From an uncultured Pseudomonadales bacterium (GTDB taxonomy: Bacteria; Pseudomonadota; Gammaproteobacteria; Pseudomonadales; Porticoccaceae), in NCBI GenBank assembly GCA_943787675.1, contig CALSNK010000009.1, forward strand, positions 1-64,000: a stretch of 64,000 nucleotides of DNA. The letters are read 5' to 3'. The notes under the pieces are model-generated. The model ran no database searches and was not told the DNA's origin. It worked only from the letters and a program-made list of their open reading frames with translations. Positions 44,241 to 53,676 of the stretch are shown here, one piece after another; position 1 is the stretch's first letter, and the number at the start of each line of letters is the position of its first letter. The translations under genes were made by a program, and so were the position numbers.

Positions 44241-45599
44241 ATGATCAACCTTAAAAATAGCACCAGACGATGCATGCCACCAATGTTGTCACTAACAGTG
44301 CTACTAAGCCTGTCTGCAATGACCCTGAGTGCCGACGAGGGTTACAACCCTGAAGCACTTAAATCTGGCCGGGTCGATCCGAGCCTGCATCTGCAGCAGG
44401 GCAGTACCCAGGCCCAGGCGCAAAAAATCAATGAGGTTATTTACAAGGCCACGGGTTTTGGTAACACGTTTATGGTGGTGACCGATGAGGGCAATGTAAT
44501 TATTGATACCTCGTTGCCGGGTATGGCCCCCAAACATAAAAGCCTTCTCAATGCGGTAGACGACGGGCCCGTCCATTCCATTATTATTACCCATGGTCAC
44601 GGCGATCATACCGGGGGTGTTGCCCTGTGGCGTGAGCCCCAGACTAAAGTGATTGCCCAAGAGAATATGATCGAATTTTTACGCTACCAGAAACGTCTCA
44701 AGGGTCTGTTTATTCAGCGTAACAGTGCTCAGTTTGGCTTTGATCTGACCTCAGCAACCTCATCTTCAGCAAGTGAGAGCGCGGGGGTGAATATGCTGCC
44801 CAATACCCTTTTTGATAAGCATTTAAATTTCACCCTCGGCAAAGAAAAATTTGAAGTGTTGCACACCCCGGCAGAAACCTACGACGCACTTACCCTGTGG
44901 ATGCCCGAGTACAAGGCCGCCTTTGTGGGTGATCTATTTTATCGCTCGTTCCCCAATATCTATACCTTGAGAGGCACCAAACCGCGCTGGGCCCTGGACT
45001 ATATTGCTTCCATTGACCGGGTGTTGGCGCTGGGTCCAGAGATACTTCTGCCCAGTCATGGTGAGCCAATTCTGGGTAACGAGAATATCACTGTCGAGAT
45101 GACCCGTTATCGGGATGCTATTCAATATGTTCACGACCAAACGGTTGTGGGCATGAACGAAGGCAGAGATGTTTATAGCCTTATGCGTGAGATTAAGCTG
45201 CCGGCGGCGCTGGATGTGGGCGAAGCCTATGGCTGGGTATCCTGGTCGGTGCGAGGGATTTATGAGGGCTACATGGGTTGGTTTGATGGTGATCCTGTCA
45301 ATATGTATGCCGAGTCTCCTCAGTCTATCTATCCCGACTTAGTCAGTTTGGCGGGTGGGGCCAAGCAGGTAATTAGTCTGGCAGAGCAGCATCTAAGCGA
45401 GGGTGATAGGGTGAAGGCTCTGTTACTTATCGAAGCGGCGATGGCAGCTGAACCGAATAATCCTGGGGTGCTGGAGAAGCGCTTAGAGATATTGACCGCT
45501 CTGCGCCAAGCATCCGCAAACCTGAATGAGTCGGGCTGGCTTAACCATGGCATTAAACAGACTCAGCAAAAGCTTAAAAAGGGTCAGAAGATTTTGTAG
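44241..45599 (+). CDS. Exported MBL-fold alkylsulfatase-like protein
   Basis: Secreted metallo-beta-lactamase-fold protein of about 452 aa. ATG 44241 (MINLKNSTRR) with AAAGG upstream begins a signal peptide (core MLSLTVLLSLSAMTLS) ending near SADEG. The metal-binding motif is THGHGDHTGG; the C-terminal half carries the alkylsulfatase dimerisation-type helix segment (YGWVSWSVRGIYEGYMGWF, AGGAKQVISLAEQHLSEGD, ALLLIEAAMAAEPNNPG). SDS-hydrolase SdsA1 is the known relative, cleaving primary alkyl sulfates. It lacks the SdsA1 SCP2 lipid-binding end. A beta-lactamase-like or lactonase role is the alternative. Confidence 0.82.
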   Translation: MINLKNSTRRCMPPMLSLTVLLSLSAMTLSADEGYNPEALKSGRVDPSLHLQQGSTQAQAQKINEVIYKATGFGNTFMVVTDEGNVIIDTSLPGMAPKHKSLLNAVDDGPVHSIIITHGHGDHTGGVALWREPQTKVIAQENMIEFLRYQKRLKGLFIQRNSAQFGFDLTSATSSSASESAGVNMLPNTLFDKHLNFTLGKEKFEVLHTPAETYDALTLWMPEYKAAFVGDLFYRSFPNIYTLRGTKPRWALDYIASIDRVLALGPEILLPSHGEPILGNENITVEMTRYRDAIQYVHDQTVVGMNEGRDVYSLMREIKLPAALDVGEAYGWVSWSVRGIYEGYMGWFDGDPVNMYAESPQSIYPDLVSLAGGAKQVISLAEQHLSEGDRVKALLLIEAAMAAEPNNPGVLEKRLEILTALRQASANLNESGWLNHGIKQTQQKLKKGQKIL

Positions 45600-45602
45600 G
45601 TG

Positions 45603-46283
45603 ATGAATAAATTTTTAAAGCCATTAATATTGGTTATCGGTCTGCTGGCTGTACTGGCCGCGCTGGCATTTTGGTTAGTTTTCTTTTCCGCGAGACCGCC
45701 CTTAACCACCGACTCTGCCACCTTGGCCGGTGATGGCAGTCTGGTTGATTACTGCAGCCTTCCGCTACTGGATGGCAGCGGCAAAAAGGCTGCAGAAATT
45801 GCCAAAGGTAATACCCCGGGCTGTGGCTATAAGCATTTCCCCCTTCCTATCTTGGCCCAATGCACTGAACCACTGGTTGAGGGCGCCGCTGATATTCGTG
45901 GTCTTTGGCAGGGGGTTGAAGGTCGACATACAGGGCATGTGGAGCGGGTAGAGCAATGTGGTCGGCGCACGGTTGTGACTACTGCGGGTGTTATTCATGA
46001 CTACGGGCCCAATAGTACCCTCGGTGAAAATACCAATGATACTGAGGGTTCGGTGATGTTTGAACTAGGGGGTAAAGACTTCTGTTCGCGCACCTCAGCC
46101 AGCATGATCTGGGAGAATAAGGTGCTGAACTTCTATGCCTTTGGCTGGGGCCCTCTAGTGGTAAAGCGCTACTTGGATGGCGAGCAGCTTGTCTGGGAAT
46201 ACGTTGATGGCTCGGTCACAAAGATGAATCGCCTGTGCACATTACCCGAGGAACAGCGGGCGCCACCACAGCGCCGTCGATAG
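45603..46283 (+). CDS. Uncharacterised exported or membrane-anchored protein
   Basis: I do not recognise the family. The ATG at 45603 follows the previous stop by 3 bp (a GTG at 45600 is the alternative), so it is translationally coupled to the alkylsulfatase-like gene. One N-terminal hydrophobic segment (about 6-28) looks like an anchor or signal. The rest is soluble and carries six cysteines spread over 50-215, which suggests disulfides in the periplasm, and the tail is Pro/Arg-rich (APPQRRR). Residues 95-215 (GLWQGVEGRHTGHVERVEQC...) resemble a small lipocalin-like barrel by eye, but I cannot confirm this. Confidence 0.6.
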   Translation: MNKFLKPLILVIGLLAVLAALAFWLVFFSARPPLTTDSATLAGDGSLVDYCSLPLLDGSGKKAAEIAKGNTPGCGYKHFPLPILAQCTEPLVEGAADIRGLWQGVEGRHTGHVERVEQCGRRTVVTTAGVIHDYGPNSTLGENTNDTEGSVMFELGGKDFCSRTSASMIWENKVLNFYAFGWGPLVVKRYLDGEQLVWEYVDGSVTKMNRLCTLPEEQRAPPQRRR

Positions 46284-46337
46284 TACTTGTAGACAGTGCT
46301 TGTAGACAGCCCTTGTTGTTTCACCTTTGCAGGGGCG

Positions 46338-48215
46338 TTAGCGTTTGCCCAATAGTTTATAGAGTAGCTTACGGGCAACGAGTAGAATCAAAAACACCAA
46401 ACCTGCCCCAGCAATACCAAAGCCTAACCCATAGTTCTTTAGGTATTTACTGGCGGTATTGATATTCAGCTGGGTGATTGAGTTGTAGCCTTCGGGGACT
46501 TCTTGTACGCCGTAGGTCTTGGCGTAATTCTGATACTCAGCTTTCATGTCTCGCAATAGCTCGGGTTCTGTAGCGGCTAAATCCTGAGTTTCTCCCGGGT
46601 CTATCTCAATATTGTACAGTCGCCAGATTCTATCTCCATGGGGCGGAAGATTACGCGCCAGTTTGTAGGCACCTTTAAACAGCGCCACGTTGCCCGCAGT
46701 TTCAATAGCCATAACATCTTCTGGGCCATAGGTTGCTGTGCTGTTACCCCGGATGACTGGCCCTAGGCTGCGGCCGGTCAAGGCAACCGCTTCTGGTGCG
46801 TTTTCGAGGGGCTGTCTATCAAGGGAAGAGCTATCAATAGGCAGATTTAGCAAGTCCATCACTGTGGGCAGTATATCCGTGACCATACCAAAGGAGCTTT
46901 GGGTGGTTGCCGCCGGCACATTGGGGCCCGAGAAAATTAACGGCACGCGAATACCGCCATCGCTGCTGTAAAACTTAAATAGCTTACTGGGTGCGGCTGC
47001 CGCTGCTGCCCATTCTGGTCCGATGGACACCAGACTGCCTTTTTCACCCATGGTTGCAATATCTCTGTGGTAATTTTGGGTGGCATACCAAAGGCCGATA
47101 CCAGGCCTTCGGCTAATATCATTATGTTCGGGGCCATTATCGGAGGTGACCACAAAGAGCGTATTGTCTAGTTCTCCACGGGACTCTAGCCAGCTCATCA
47201 GACGCCCAATATGGTGGTCCATTGCTTCTAACATGCCAGCATTAACCATCATGGTTTTGCTGTAATAACGGCGCTCTTCGTCGGTCAATGCCTGCCAATC
47301 GCGAAGGCCTTCGGGCATATCGGTGAGGGGTGCATCCTTAGGTATTAGGCCGAGCGCCTGGGCTTTTTGCCAACGCTGCAGACGCAGTGCGTGCCAGCCA
47401 TCATCAAAAACGCCGGCGTAGTTTTGCGTAAATTCAGGGGGTGCCTGTACGGGAATATGGATGGCTTGAAACGCCAGATAGGCCAGAAAAGGTTGTTCAG
47501 CCTCAGTGGTTTTATCCGCCCGGGTACTAGTGCGGTCTTCACCAATATAGTCGATCATTTTGTCGACGATAAATTTCGACGAATAAAAATCTTCAGGCAG
47601 GGTGGCTGGCTTATCGTCTTCAAACCAAGGCGCACTTAGATAATAGGGCATGTAAGGTTTTTGCTCCCAATTATCGGCACCACTGGCGTCGAGAATAAAG
47701 GAGCGATCGAAACCATGGCTGACGGGAAGTTCTGCGACGGTGCGGCTGCCCATATGCCATTTGCCGGTCATATAGGTGCGATAGCCGACGTTGCGCAGGC
47801 GGTCGGCAATAGTCTTAACGCCAGGCTCTAGGGCCATGGAGTAGCCTGGGGCATCTTCATGGGCTCTGGGTAATACTTCAGGAATAGTAGCGATGCCTGT
47901 GAGATGGTTGTCGATGCCGGTTAACATCATGGCGCGAGAGGGTGCGCAAAGTGGCGAGGTACGGTAGTTAGTGAAACGCACGCCCTGGTCAGCGAGATTT
48001 TGAATGTTGGGCATTTTGGCTTCGCCGCCAAAGGGCTCAAAATCCATTAGGCCGGCATCATCAACCATGATGATGACCACATTGGGGCGGGCACTGCTTT
48101 TTAGGTTAGTATCGCTATTTGCGGTGTTCTCTGTTGTAGTTGCAACAGCGGGTAGCGAAGCAAAAACAGCCCAAATAAGGCAGGAAAATAGTTGGGCTGT
48201 TTTTATCACGGGCAT
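46338..48215 (-). CDS. Arylsulfatase (type I formylglycine-dependent) with C-terminal membrane anchor
   Basis: Hydrolase of sulfate esters of the alkaline-phosphatase fold, 625 aa. Signal peptide about 1-25. Metal-binding Asp52-Asp53 (IIMVDDAGL) and the formylglycine-forming motif Cys90-Ala-Pro-Ser-Arg94 are visible, then GKWHMG and VVTSDNGPEH with further metal ligands. The final 35 residues form one hydrophobic helix (GFGIAGAGLVFLILLVARK) followed by KLLYKLLGKR, unusual for soluble periplasmic sulfatases and probably a membrane tether. A formylglycine-generating enzyme is needed but is not in the window. It follows the DUF4345-like gene by 22 bp, same strand. Confidence 0.93.
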   Translation of the reverse strand: MPVIKTAQLFSCLIWAVFASLPAVATTTENTANSDTNLKSSARPNVVIIMVDDAGLMDFEPFGGEAKMPNIQNLADQGVRFTNYRTSPLCAPSRAMMLTGIDNHLTGIATIPEVLPRAHEDAPGYSMALEPGVKTIADRLRNVGYRTYMTGKWHMGSRTVAELPVSHGFDRSFILDASGADNWEQKPYMPYYLSAPWFEDDKPATLPEDFYSSKFIVDKMIDYIGEDRTSTRADKTTEAEQPFLAYLAFQAIHIPVQAPPEFTQNYAGVFDDGWHALRLQRWQKAQALGLIPKDAPLTDMPEGLRDWQALTDEERRYYSKTMMVNAGMLEAMDHHIGRLMSWLESRGELDNTLFVVTSDNGPEHNDISRRPGIGLWYATQNYHRDIATMGEKGSLVSIGPEWAAAAAAPSKLFKFYSSDGGIRVPLIFSGPNVPAATTQSSFGMVTDILPTVMDLLNLPIDSSSLDRQPLENAPEAVALTGRSLGPVIRGNSTATYGPEDVMAIETAGNVALFKGAYKLARNLPPHGDRIWRLYNIEIDPGETQDLAATEPELLRDMKAEYQNYAKTYGVQEVPEGYNSITQLNINTASKYLKNYGLGFGIAGAGLVFLILLVARKLLYKLLGKR

Positions 48216-48237
48216 GTTCTCTGTGCTTGGTTGCCTA

Positions 48238-48648
48238 TTATTCTTTAGCCGATGACAGCTTGTTCGCGGCCAACAGCAGTAAGCCGCTGATCACCACTTC
48301 TGCGACGATCATGGTGGTGGCTAGGGCCGCATCTTGAAATGCCCAAGCCAGTACTCGTGATAGGGCAGTGAGACTAAGAAGAATGGTGGTCGGATAAAAC
48401 CATAGGCGCTCGCCGGTTTTTAATGCCAGTAACATAAAGATGCCCATGGACATGAAAAAGGCAGAGAGATCACCGATTTGGGAGCTGCGTCCTAGGCCAT
48501 CCAGCAGGGGCATACCGAATTCTGCGGCAACGGTTGCAGGGTCAATTATGTAGCGTAATCCTGTGACTATAAAATTCACCGCTAGCAGAGCGACAATAAT
48601 CATCAGGGCTTTTTGGGGGAGAGTTTTTGTGGTGTTTGTATCAGTCAT
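48238..48648 (-). CDS. Small four-helix membrane protein (DUF4345-like)
   Basis: 136-aa inner-membrane protein with four hydrophobic segments (about 14-32, 60-78, 84-100, 110-128). The ribosome binding site AAGGAAAA precedes the ATG. Glycine-rich GLGRSSQIGDLSAFFMSMGI suggests the DUF4345 family, although I am not certain. It is co-oriented with, and upstream of, the arylsulfatase gene, so it may be part of a two-gene unit. Function unknown. Confidence 0.7.
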   Translation of the reverse strand: MTDTNTTKTLPQKALMIIVALLAVNFIVTGLRYIIDPATVAAEFGMPLLDGLGRSSQIGDLSAFFMSMGIFMLLALKTGERLWFYPTTILLSLTALSRVLAWAFQDAALATTMIVAEVVISGLLLLAANKLSSAKE

Positions 48649-49042
48649 GGTGTTTTCCTTTTGTTTTTATAATTATCGGGATAAGACTACAGTATTGCGC
48701 TATCTAATTGGCAATAATCGCCCGTTTTCTCCCTTAGATTTCACCGCTGAAGCGCAGGATTCAATATTCTGTGCTTAGGGGCTCTTGGACTTGTGGGCAC
48801 TGCCGCTGCCCGCTCCTAGGTCAGGGCTAAAATGGCCCTTAAGGTGACTCCTAAGTCAGCTCTAGATTTTATCTTGCATCAACAATGCCATAAAGTATTG
48901 CCTTGCGACGATGGTGGCCTTTGGGTGATCTGCGGTTCAGTGTTAGATATGTCAGGCCGTGTCATTTGGGCGACAGTTAGTTCAATAATAGTGGGTTATG
49001 CTGTTAAGTATAATTCTGCCCTATTTTTTAAGAGAGAAAATC
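48649..49042. other. Intergenic region before the long acyl-CoA dehydrogenase gene
   Basis: No supported gene. The plus-strand 75-codon frame at 48832-49059 overlaps the dehydrogenase start and has no family resemblance. A small hairpin GGGCA/TGCCC near 48795 and an AT-rich promoter-like stretch at 48990-49040 are all I see. AGAGAG precedes the dehydrogenase ATG. Confidence 0.5.
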
Positions 49043-50842
49043 ATGTCATTAATTGTTAACCGCCGCGACCTCGACTTCGTTATGTATGAGGCTCTGGATC
49101 TAAACAAGATTCTCGAATCAGAGCACTATGCCGACTATGATCGTGAGTCTCTGGACGCGATGATGGACCTCTGTCAGTCGATTGCCGAAAATCAGTTTTT
49201 ACCCAGTGCCGGAAAACTGGATGCCAATGAACCTAAGTTTATTGATGGCAAGGTCGAGACTATCCCCGAGTTAAAAGAAGCCATTAACGCCTACCGTGAA
49301 GCGGGTCTCTGTACTTCGGCCTACGATGCCGACATTGGTGGCATGCAGCTGCCCTGGATGATGGATCAGGCCCTTAACGGCATGTTTGTCTGTGCCAACA
49401 ACCCTATTCATACCTACTTATTTCTCACCCAGGGTGTGGCTAATATGCTCAATGCCTGCGGCTCTGATGAGCTCAAGGATAAGTATCTACCCAAGCTGGT
49501 TGCTGGGGAATGGTTTGGCACCATGTGTCTGTCTGAGACTCAGGCTGGCTCGTCTCTTGCGGACATTCGCTCCAAAGCAGATCCACTGTCCGACGGTAGT
49601 TATAAAATAAGCGGGACCAAAATGTGGATTTCCGGTGGCGAACAAGATATCACCGACAATATTGTCCATATGGTTTTGGCCAAGATTCCCGGTTCACCTC
49701 CCGGCGTAAAAGGTATCTCGTTGTTTTTGGTGCCTAAGGTGCGCGTCAATGAGGATGGCAGCCTTGGTGAGAGTAACAATGTTGCTCTGGCTGGTCTCAA
49801 TCACAAAATGGGTTGTCGCGGCACGACTAACTGCCTGCTCAACTTTGGCGAGTCTGGCGATTCGATTGGTTACCTCGTGGGCGAGCCTAATCAGGGTCTG
49901 TCCAATATGTTTCACATGATGAATGAGGCGCGTATCTCTGTGGGCATGGCCTCGGTGATGACGGGTCTTGGTGGTTATCTCTATTCCTTGGATTACGCGC
50001 GCAATCGCCCCCAGGGTCGTCCGCTGGTTAATCGTAACCCGGAAGATGCGCAGATTATGATCAGTGAACATGCGGATATTAAGCGCATGCTAATGACTCA
50101 AAAAGCCTTTGTTGAGGGCGCACAAACCCTAATTTATTACAGTGCTCAGCTTATTGATCTGCAAAAACTGTCTAGCGATAAAGAAGCCAATGGGCGCACG
50201 GACTTGCTGCTTGGGTTGCTGACGCCAATCTGTAAATCATGGCCGTCAGAATTCTGTCTGGAAGCCAATAAGCTGGCGATTCAGGTGCTGGGTGGTTATG
50301 GCTATACCCGTGAATATCCGGTTGAGCGTCTCTATCGAGACAACCGTTTAAATCATATTCATGAGGGTACCTGGGGTATTCAGGGGCTCGATATTCTGGG
50401 TCGTAAGGTACAGATGCAAAAGGGTGCTGCCGTTGCGGTACTGCGTGAAGAAATTCAGGCGACCCTAGATTCTGCTGCTGGGCTGTCCGGTTTAGTGGAT
50501 CATTGTGTGCAGTTAAATACTGCTCTGGAGCAGGTTGAAGCGACGATCAAGTCTGTCAGCGAAGCCTCTGACCCGGCACTGGCCTTGGCCAATGCCACCG
50601 TGTTCCTCGATGCGATGGGCCATGTGGTTATTGCGTGGATGTGGTTGAAGCAGGCGGTAGCAGCGATCCAAGGTTTGCAGCAGGGTAATGCCGGAGATAC
50701 GGCGTTTTATCAGGGCAAGTTGGCGGCAACGCAGTTCTTCTTCCGCTATGAGCTACCCAAGACCCAAGCCAGTTTGGCGCTGGTGGCCGGTCTGGACAGC
50801 ACCTGTTATGACCTCAGTGCCGATCAGTTTACTGGCAGCTAA
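49043..50842 (+). CDS. Long-form acyl-CoA dehydrogenase (about 599 aa, FadE-like)
   Basis: FAD-dependent desaturase of acyl-CoAs. ATG 49043 (MSLIVNRRDLDFVMYEA) has AGAGAG just upstream; the 15-codon extension before it is not supported. Seen: MCLSETQAGSSLADIRSKA, ISGTKMWISGGEQDITDNIV, RISVGMASVMTGLGGYLYSL, and the catalytic-base motif HIHEGTWGIQGLDILGRKV with its Glu. The last about 140 residues form the extra C-terminal helical domain of the ~600-aa class common in Pseudomonas-type FadE enzymes. 130 bp before a biotin-dependent carboxyltransferase fusion on the same strand, so both may process the same acyl group. Confidence 0.92.
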   Translation: MSLIVNRRDLDFVMYEALDLNKILESEHYADYDRESLDAMMDLCQSIAENQFLPSAGKLDANEPKFIDGKVETIPELKEAINAYREAGLCTSAYDADIGGMQLPWMMDQALNGMFVCANNPIHTYLFLTQGVANMLNACGSDELKDKYLPKLVAGEWFGTMCLSETQAGSSLADIRSKADPLSDGSYKISGTKMWISGGEQDITDNIVHMVLAKIPGSPPGVKGISLFLVPKVRVNEDGSLGESNNVALAGLNHKMGCRGTTNCLLNFGESGDSIGYLVGEPNQGLSNMFHMMNEARISVGMASVMTGLGGYLYSLDYARNRPQGRPLVNRNPEDAQIMISEHADIKRMLMTQKAFVEGAQTLIYYSAQLIDLQKLSSDKEANGRTDLLLGLLTPICKSWPSEFCLEANKLAIQVLGGYGYTREYPVERLYRDNRLNHIHEGTWGIQGLDILGRKVQMQKGAAVAVLREEIQATLDSAAGLSGLVDHCVQLNTALEQVEATIKSVSEASDPALALANATVFLDAMGHVVIAWMWLKQAVAAIQGLQQGNAGDTAFYQGKLAATQFFFRYELPKTQASLALVAGLDSTCYDLSADQFTGS

Positions 50843-50972
50843 TACGGTTTAGCCGTTATTAGGTCTGGCGCGCTTTTCGCTAAAAGCGGGCCAGACTGAT
50901 TCCATTTTTACCTTAAACACTGTCTAATAATCCCACTAAAAATAATTATAAAAACATTGGGGTAGTGAACTC

Positions 50973-52775
50973 TTGAAGCCTGTTAAGCAAAGTATTCTGT
51001 CGCCACTGGCCGCTGCTGTTGTCAGCATTGAGGTTAGTGAGGGGCAGCTTGTCGCCAAAGACCAGATTGTCGCTGTTCTTGAATCCATGAAAATGCAGAG
51101 CGCGATTCATGCGCCCGTTGCTGGTGTGGTGGCTAATCTGTCTATTGTATTGGATGCTACTATTCAGGCGGGGCAGTTAATCTGCGAGATAGAATCCGCA
51201 GATGCACAGAGTGCCAGCACTAGTGTACCGGTTGCTGAGGCTGTTCAGAGCGGCAGTGATAATGGGCTGGCTCAGCTCAACCAAGAACTCGCCTACAGTC
51301 AGGATGATGCCCGCCCAGACGCGGTTGCTCGGCGTCATGCCAAGGGTTATCGCACGGCGCGAGAAAATCTTTATGATCTCTGTGATCAGGATTCATTTGT
51401 CGAATACGGCCAGCTTGCCGTGGCCGCTCAGCGCGACCGTAAAACAGCCGACTCTCTTAAAACAGAAACCCCCGCCGACGGTGTGATTACCGGTTTGGCC
51501 ACGATTAATGGGGCAGAATTTGGCGAACAGGTCGCTCAGGTGGCGGTGATCGTCAATGATTACACTGTGCTGGCAGGCTCTCAGGGTTATTTCCACCATC
51601 GCAAGATCGACCGCATACTGGATCAGGCCCACAGGTTTGGCCTGCCGGTTGTTATGTATACCGAAGGTGGCGGCGGGCGACCGGGCGACACTGACGTTAA
51701 AACCCAGATTGCAGGATTAGATGTTCCCTCATTTGCCAACTGGGCCGGACTCAGCGGTCAGGTGCCATTAATTGCCGTCAACAATGGTTACTGTTTTGCA
51801 GGTAATGCGGCGCTGTTTGGCTGTGCTGATATTCGTATCGCCACCAAAACCTCCTGGATAGGCATGGCAGGCCCCGCGATGATCGAGGGCGGTGGTCTGG
51901 GTAGCTACAAGCCCACAGAAATAGGGCCCATGGATGTGCAGGCCAGTAATGGTGTCGTTGATCTAGTGGCGGATAATGAAGCCCATGCCACAGGCCTGGC
52001 TCAGTCTTGCCTGAGCTACTTTCAGGGTGACATTCAGCATTGGGACTGCGGGGATCAGCAGCAGTTATTGGAGATGATGCCCACCGATCGACGCTACGCC
52101 TACGATATCAAAAAGATTATTGTTCAGCTTGCAGATACAGACAGCTTTCAAGAGCTGACCCAGGCCCATGGGCAGGGCATTGTTACGGGCTTTATTCGTA
52201 TCGAGGGTCGCGCTATGGGCCTGATTGCCAATAATTGCAAAGTGCTGGGCGGTGCCGTTGATGCCGAAGCAGCCGACAAGGCTGCGCGCTTTATTACTCT
52301 GTGCGATAGTTTTTCTATTCCTGTGCTGTCCCTCTGTGACACGCCGGGCTTTATGGTTGGCCCTGCCAGTGAAGAGCAGGGTGCAGTGCACCGGATGGCT
52401 AGACTGTTTATTGCTGGCGCACGAATGACCACACCCATGGTGACAATTTTCTTACGCAAAGGTTATGGCCTTGGCGCTATGGCGATGGCCGGGGGCAGTT
52501 TCCATCGGCCGGTTTACAGTGCGGCCTGGCCCAGCGGCGAGTTTGGCGGTATGGGCCTAGAGGGCGCTGTGCAGCTTGGCTTTAAGAAAGAACTGGATGC
52601 CCAGCCTGATCAGGCCTCTCGCGAGGCACTGTTTGATCAGCTGGTTGCGGCCATGTACGAGAAGGGTAAGGCCACTGAGGCAGCGGCCCATCTGGAGATA
52701 GATGGGGTTATTGATCCGGCAGATACCCGCGCTGTGGTGATAAAGGCACTGAACTGTGCGGTTACGGACCTATAA
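50973..52775 (+). CDS. Biotinyl (BCCP)-carboxyltransferase fusion protein
   Basis: 600-aa fusion of a biotin/lipoyl attachment domain (1-75) with a full acyl-CoA carboxyltransferase. The biotin motif is ESMKMQ with Lys40. The carboxyltransferase part has the N-terminal half (RRHAKGYRTARENLYDL, ADGVITGLATINGAEF, VVMYTEGGGGRPGDTD) and the C-terminal half (FIRIEGRAMGLIANNCKVLG, ILSLCDTPGFMVGP, YGLGAMAMAGGSFHRP, AWPSGEFGGMGLEGAV). TTG start at 50973. No biotin carboxylase domain or gene is in the window, so that subunit must be encoded elsewhere. Likely substrate an acyl-CoA such as propionyl-, 3-methylcrotonyl- or acetyl-CoA; unresolved. Confidence 0.87.
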   Translation: MKPVKQSILSPLAAAVVSIEVSEGQLVAKDQIVAVLESMKMQSAIHAPVAGVVANLSIVLDATIQAGQLICEIESADAQSASTSVPVAEAVQSGSDNGLAQLNQELAYSQDDARPDAVARRHAKGYRTARENLYDLCDQDSFVEYGQLAVAAQRDRKTADSLKTETPADGVITGLATINGAEFGEQVAQVAVIVNDYTVLAGSQGYFHHRKIDRILDQAHRFGLPVVMYTEGGGGRPGDTDVKTQIAGLDVPSFANWAGLSGQVPLIAVNNGYCFAGNAALFGCADIRIATKTSWIGMAGPAMIEGGGLGSYKPTEIGPMDVQASNGVVDLVADNEAHATGLAQSCLSYFQGDIQHWDCGDQQQLLEMMPTDRRYAYDIKKIIVQLADTDSFQELTQAHGQGIVTGFIRIEGRAMGLIANNCKVLGGAVDAEAADKAARFITLCDSFSIPVLSLCDTPGFMVGPASEEQGAVHRMARLFIAGARMTTPMVTIFLRKGYGLGAMAMAGGSFHRPVYSAAWPSGEFGGMGLEGAVQLGFKKELDAQPDQASREALFDQLVAAMYEKGKATEAAAHLEIDGVIDPADTRAVVIKALNCAVTDL

Positions 52776-52817
52776 GTTCTTTGTCTTTTTCGTCGGCAGC
52801 TCGCCGCTAACGTTTAG

Positions 52818-53531
52818 TTAGCCCACATTGTGATAGATGTTCTGTACGTCATCTAGATCTTCGAGCATATTCATAAAGCGCTCAAACATCTCTACGTCAT
52901 CACCGGTTAAGGGCGCAGAATTTTGCGCGATAAACTGCACCTCATCCACATCGTAATCAATCTCGCCAAAGGCTTCGGTGAGTGCCTGCTTGGCTTTAAA
53001 TGACTCGGTATGCCCTGCAAATACGGTGAGCATGCCCTCTTCATTTTCAATATCGATCACATCCACATCGGCCATGAGCAGGCAGTCCAATACGGCTTCT
53101 TCTTCCTGGTCGGCAAATCTCAAAATGGTTAGGTGGTCAAACATATGGCTCACCGAGCCCTGGGTGCCGATTTTGGTCTTGGTCTTAGTGAAACAGAGGC
53201 GGACATCACCAAAGGTGCGGTTGGGGTTATCGGTTAAACATTCGATAATCGCCATGCAGTTGCCTGGGCCATAGCCTTCGTAGCGCGCCAGTTCGAAGTT
53301 TTCACCGGCGCCACCCTTGGCCTTTTCAATGGCTTTCTCTATCACATGGGTGGGTACCTGGTCTTTTTTGGCGCGCTCAATCAAACTGCGAAGAGCTAGG
53401 TTTCCCGTGGGGTCTAGGCCGCCAGACTTTGCTACGACGTAGATTTCACGTCCATATTTGCTGTATACCCTTGCCTTGGCATCCGATGTTTTGGCCATGG
53501 ATTCTTTGCGGTTTTGGTAGGCTCTACCCAT
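52818..53531 (-). CDS. YebC/PmpR (TACO1)-family protein
   Basis: YebC-type protein of about 237 aa; members act as DNA-binding regulators or translation factors. ATG 53531 ([22 protein letters not shown]) matches the usual N-terminus; the frame extends 8 codons upstream without support. Seen: [39 protein letters not shown] followed by [25 protein letters not shown] and [11 protein letters not shown]. It is closer to the YeeN-like second paralogue type than to the classical ruvABC-linked YebC, since no ruv genes flank it. Confidence 0.88.
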   Translation of the reverse strand: MGRAYQNRKESMAKTSDAKARVYSKYGREIYVVAKSGGLDPTGNLALRSLIERAKKDQVPTHVIEKAIEKAKGGAGENFELARYEGYGPGNCMAIIECLTDNPNRTFGDVRLCFTKTKTKIGTQGSVSHMFDHLTILRFADQEEEAVLDCLLMADVDVIDIENEEGMLTVFAGHTESFKAKQALTEAFGEIDYDVDEVQFIAQNSAPLTGDDVEMFERFMNMLEDLDDVQNIYHNVG

Positions 53532-53676
53532 TGTCAGTTCCAGTGAATGTTTCAAAAAAAAGCAATTCTACAGCAGCGCTGCAGCTATGTAACCGCTGAC
53601 TTGTTTATTGCTGTAAATGCGCAGATTATACTTAACAATAATAATAGTTTGTTTTACCGATTAGGGGGGGTGTTAC

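Noticed and set aside
46286-46309. CTTGTAGACAG direct repeat between the unknown protein and arylsulfatase genes
   Set aside because: Only two copies with a 13-bp period in a convergent 54-bp gap; too short to assign a role.
48832-49059. 75-codon plus-strand frame before the long acyl-CoA dehydrogenase
   Set aside because: It overlaps the well-supported dehydrogenase start in another frame and resembles nothing known.
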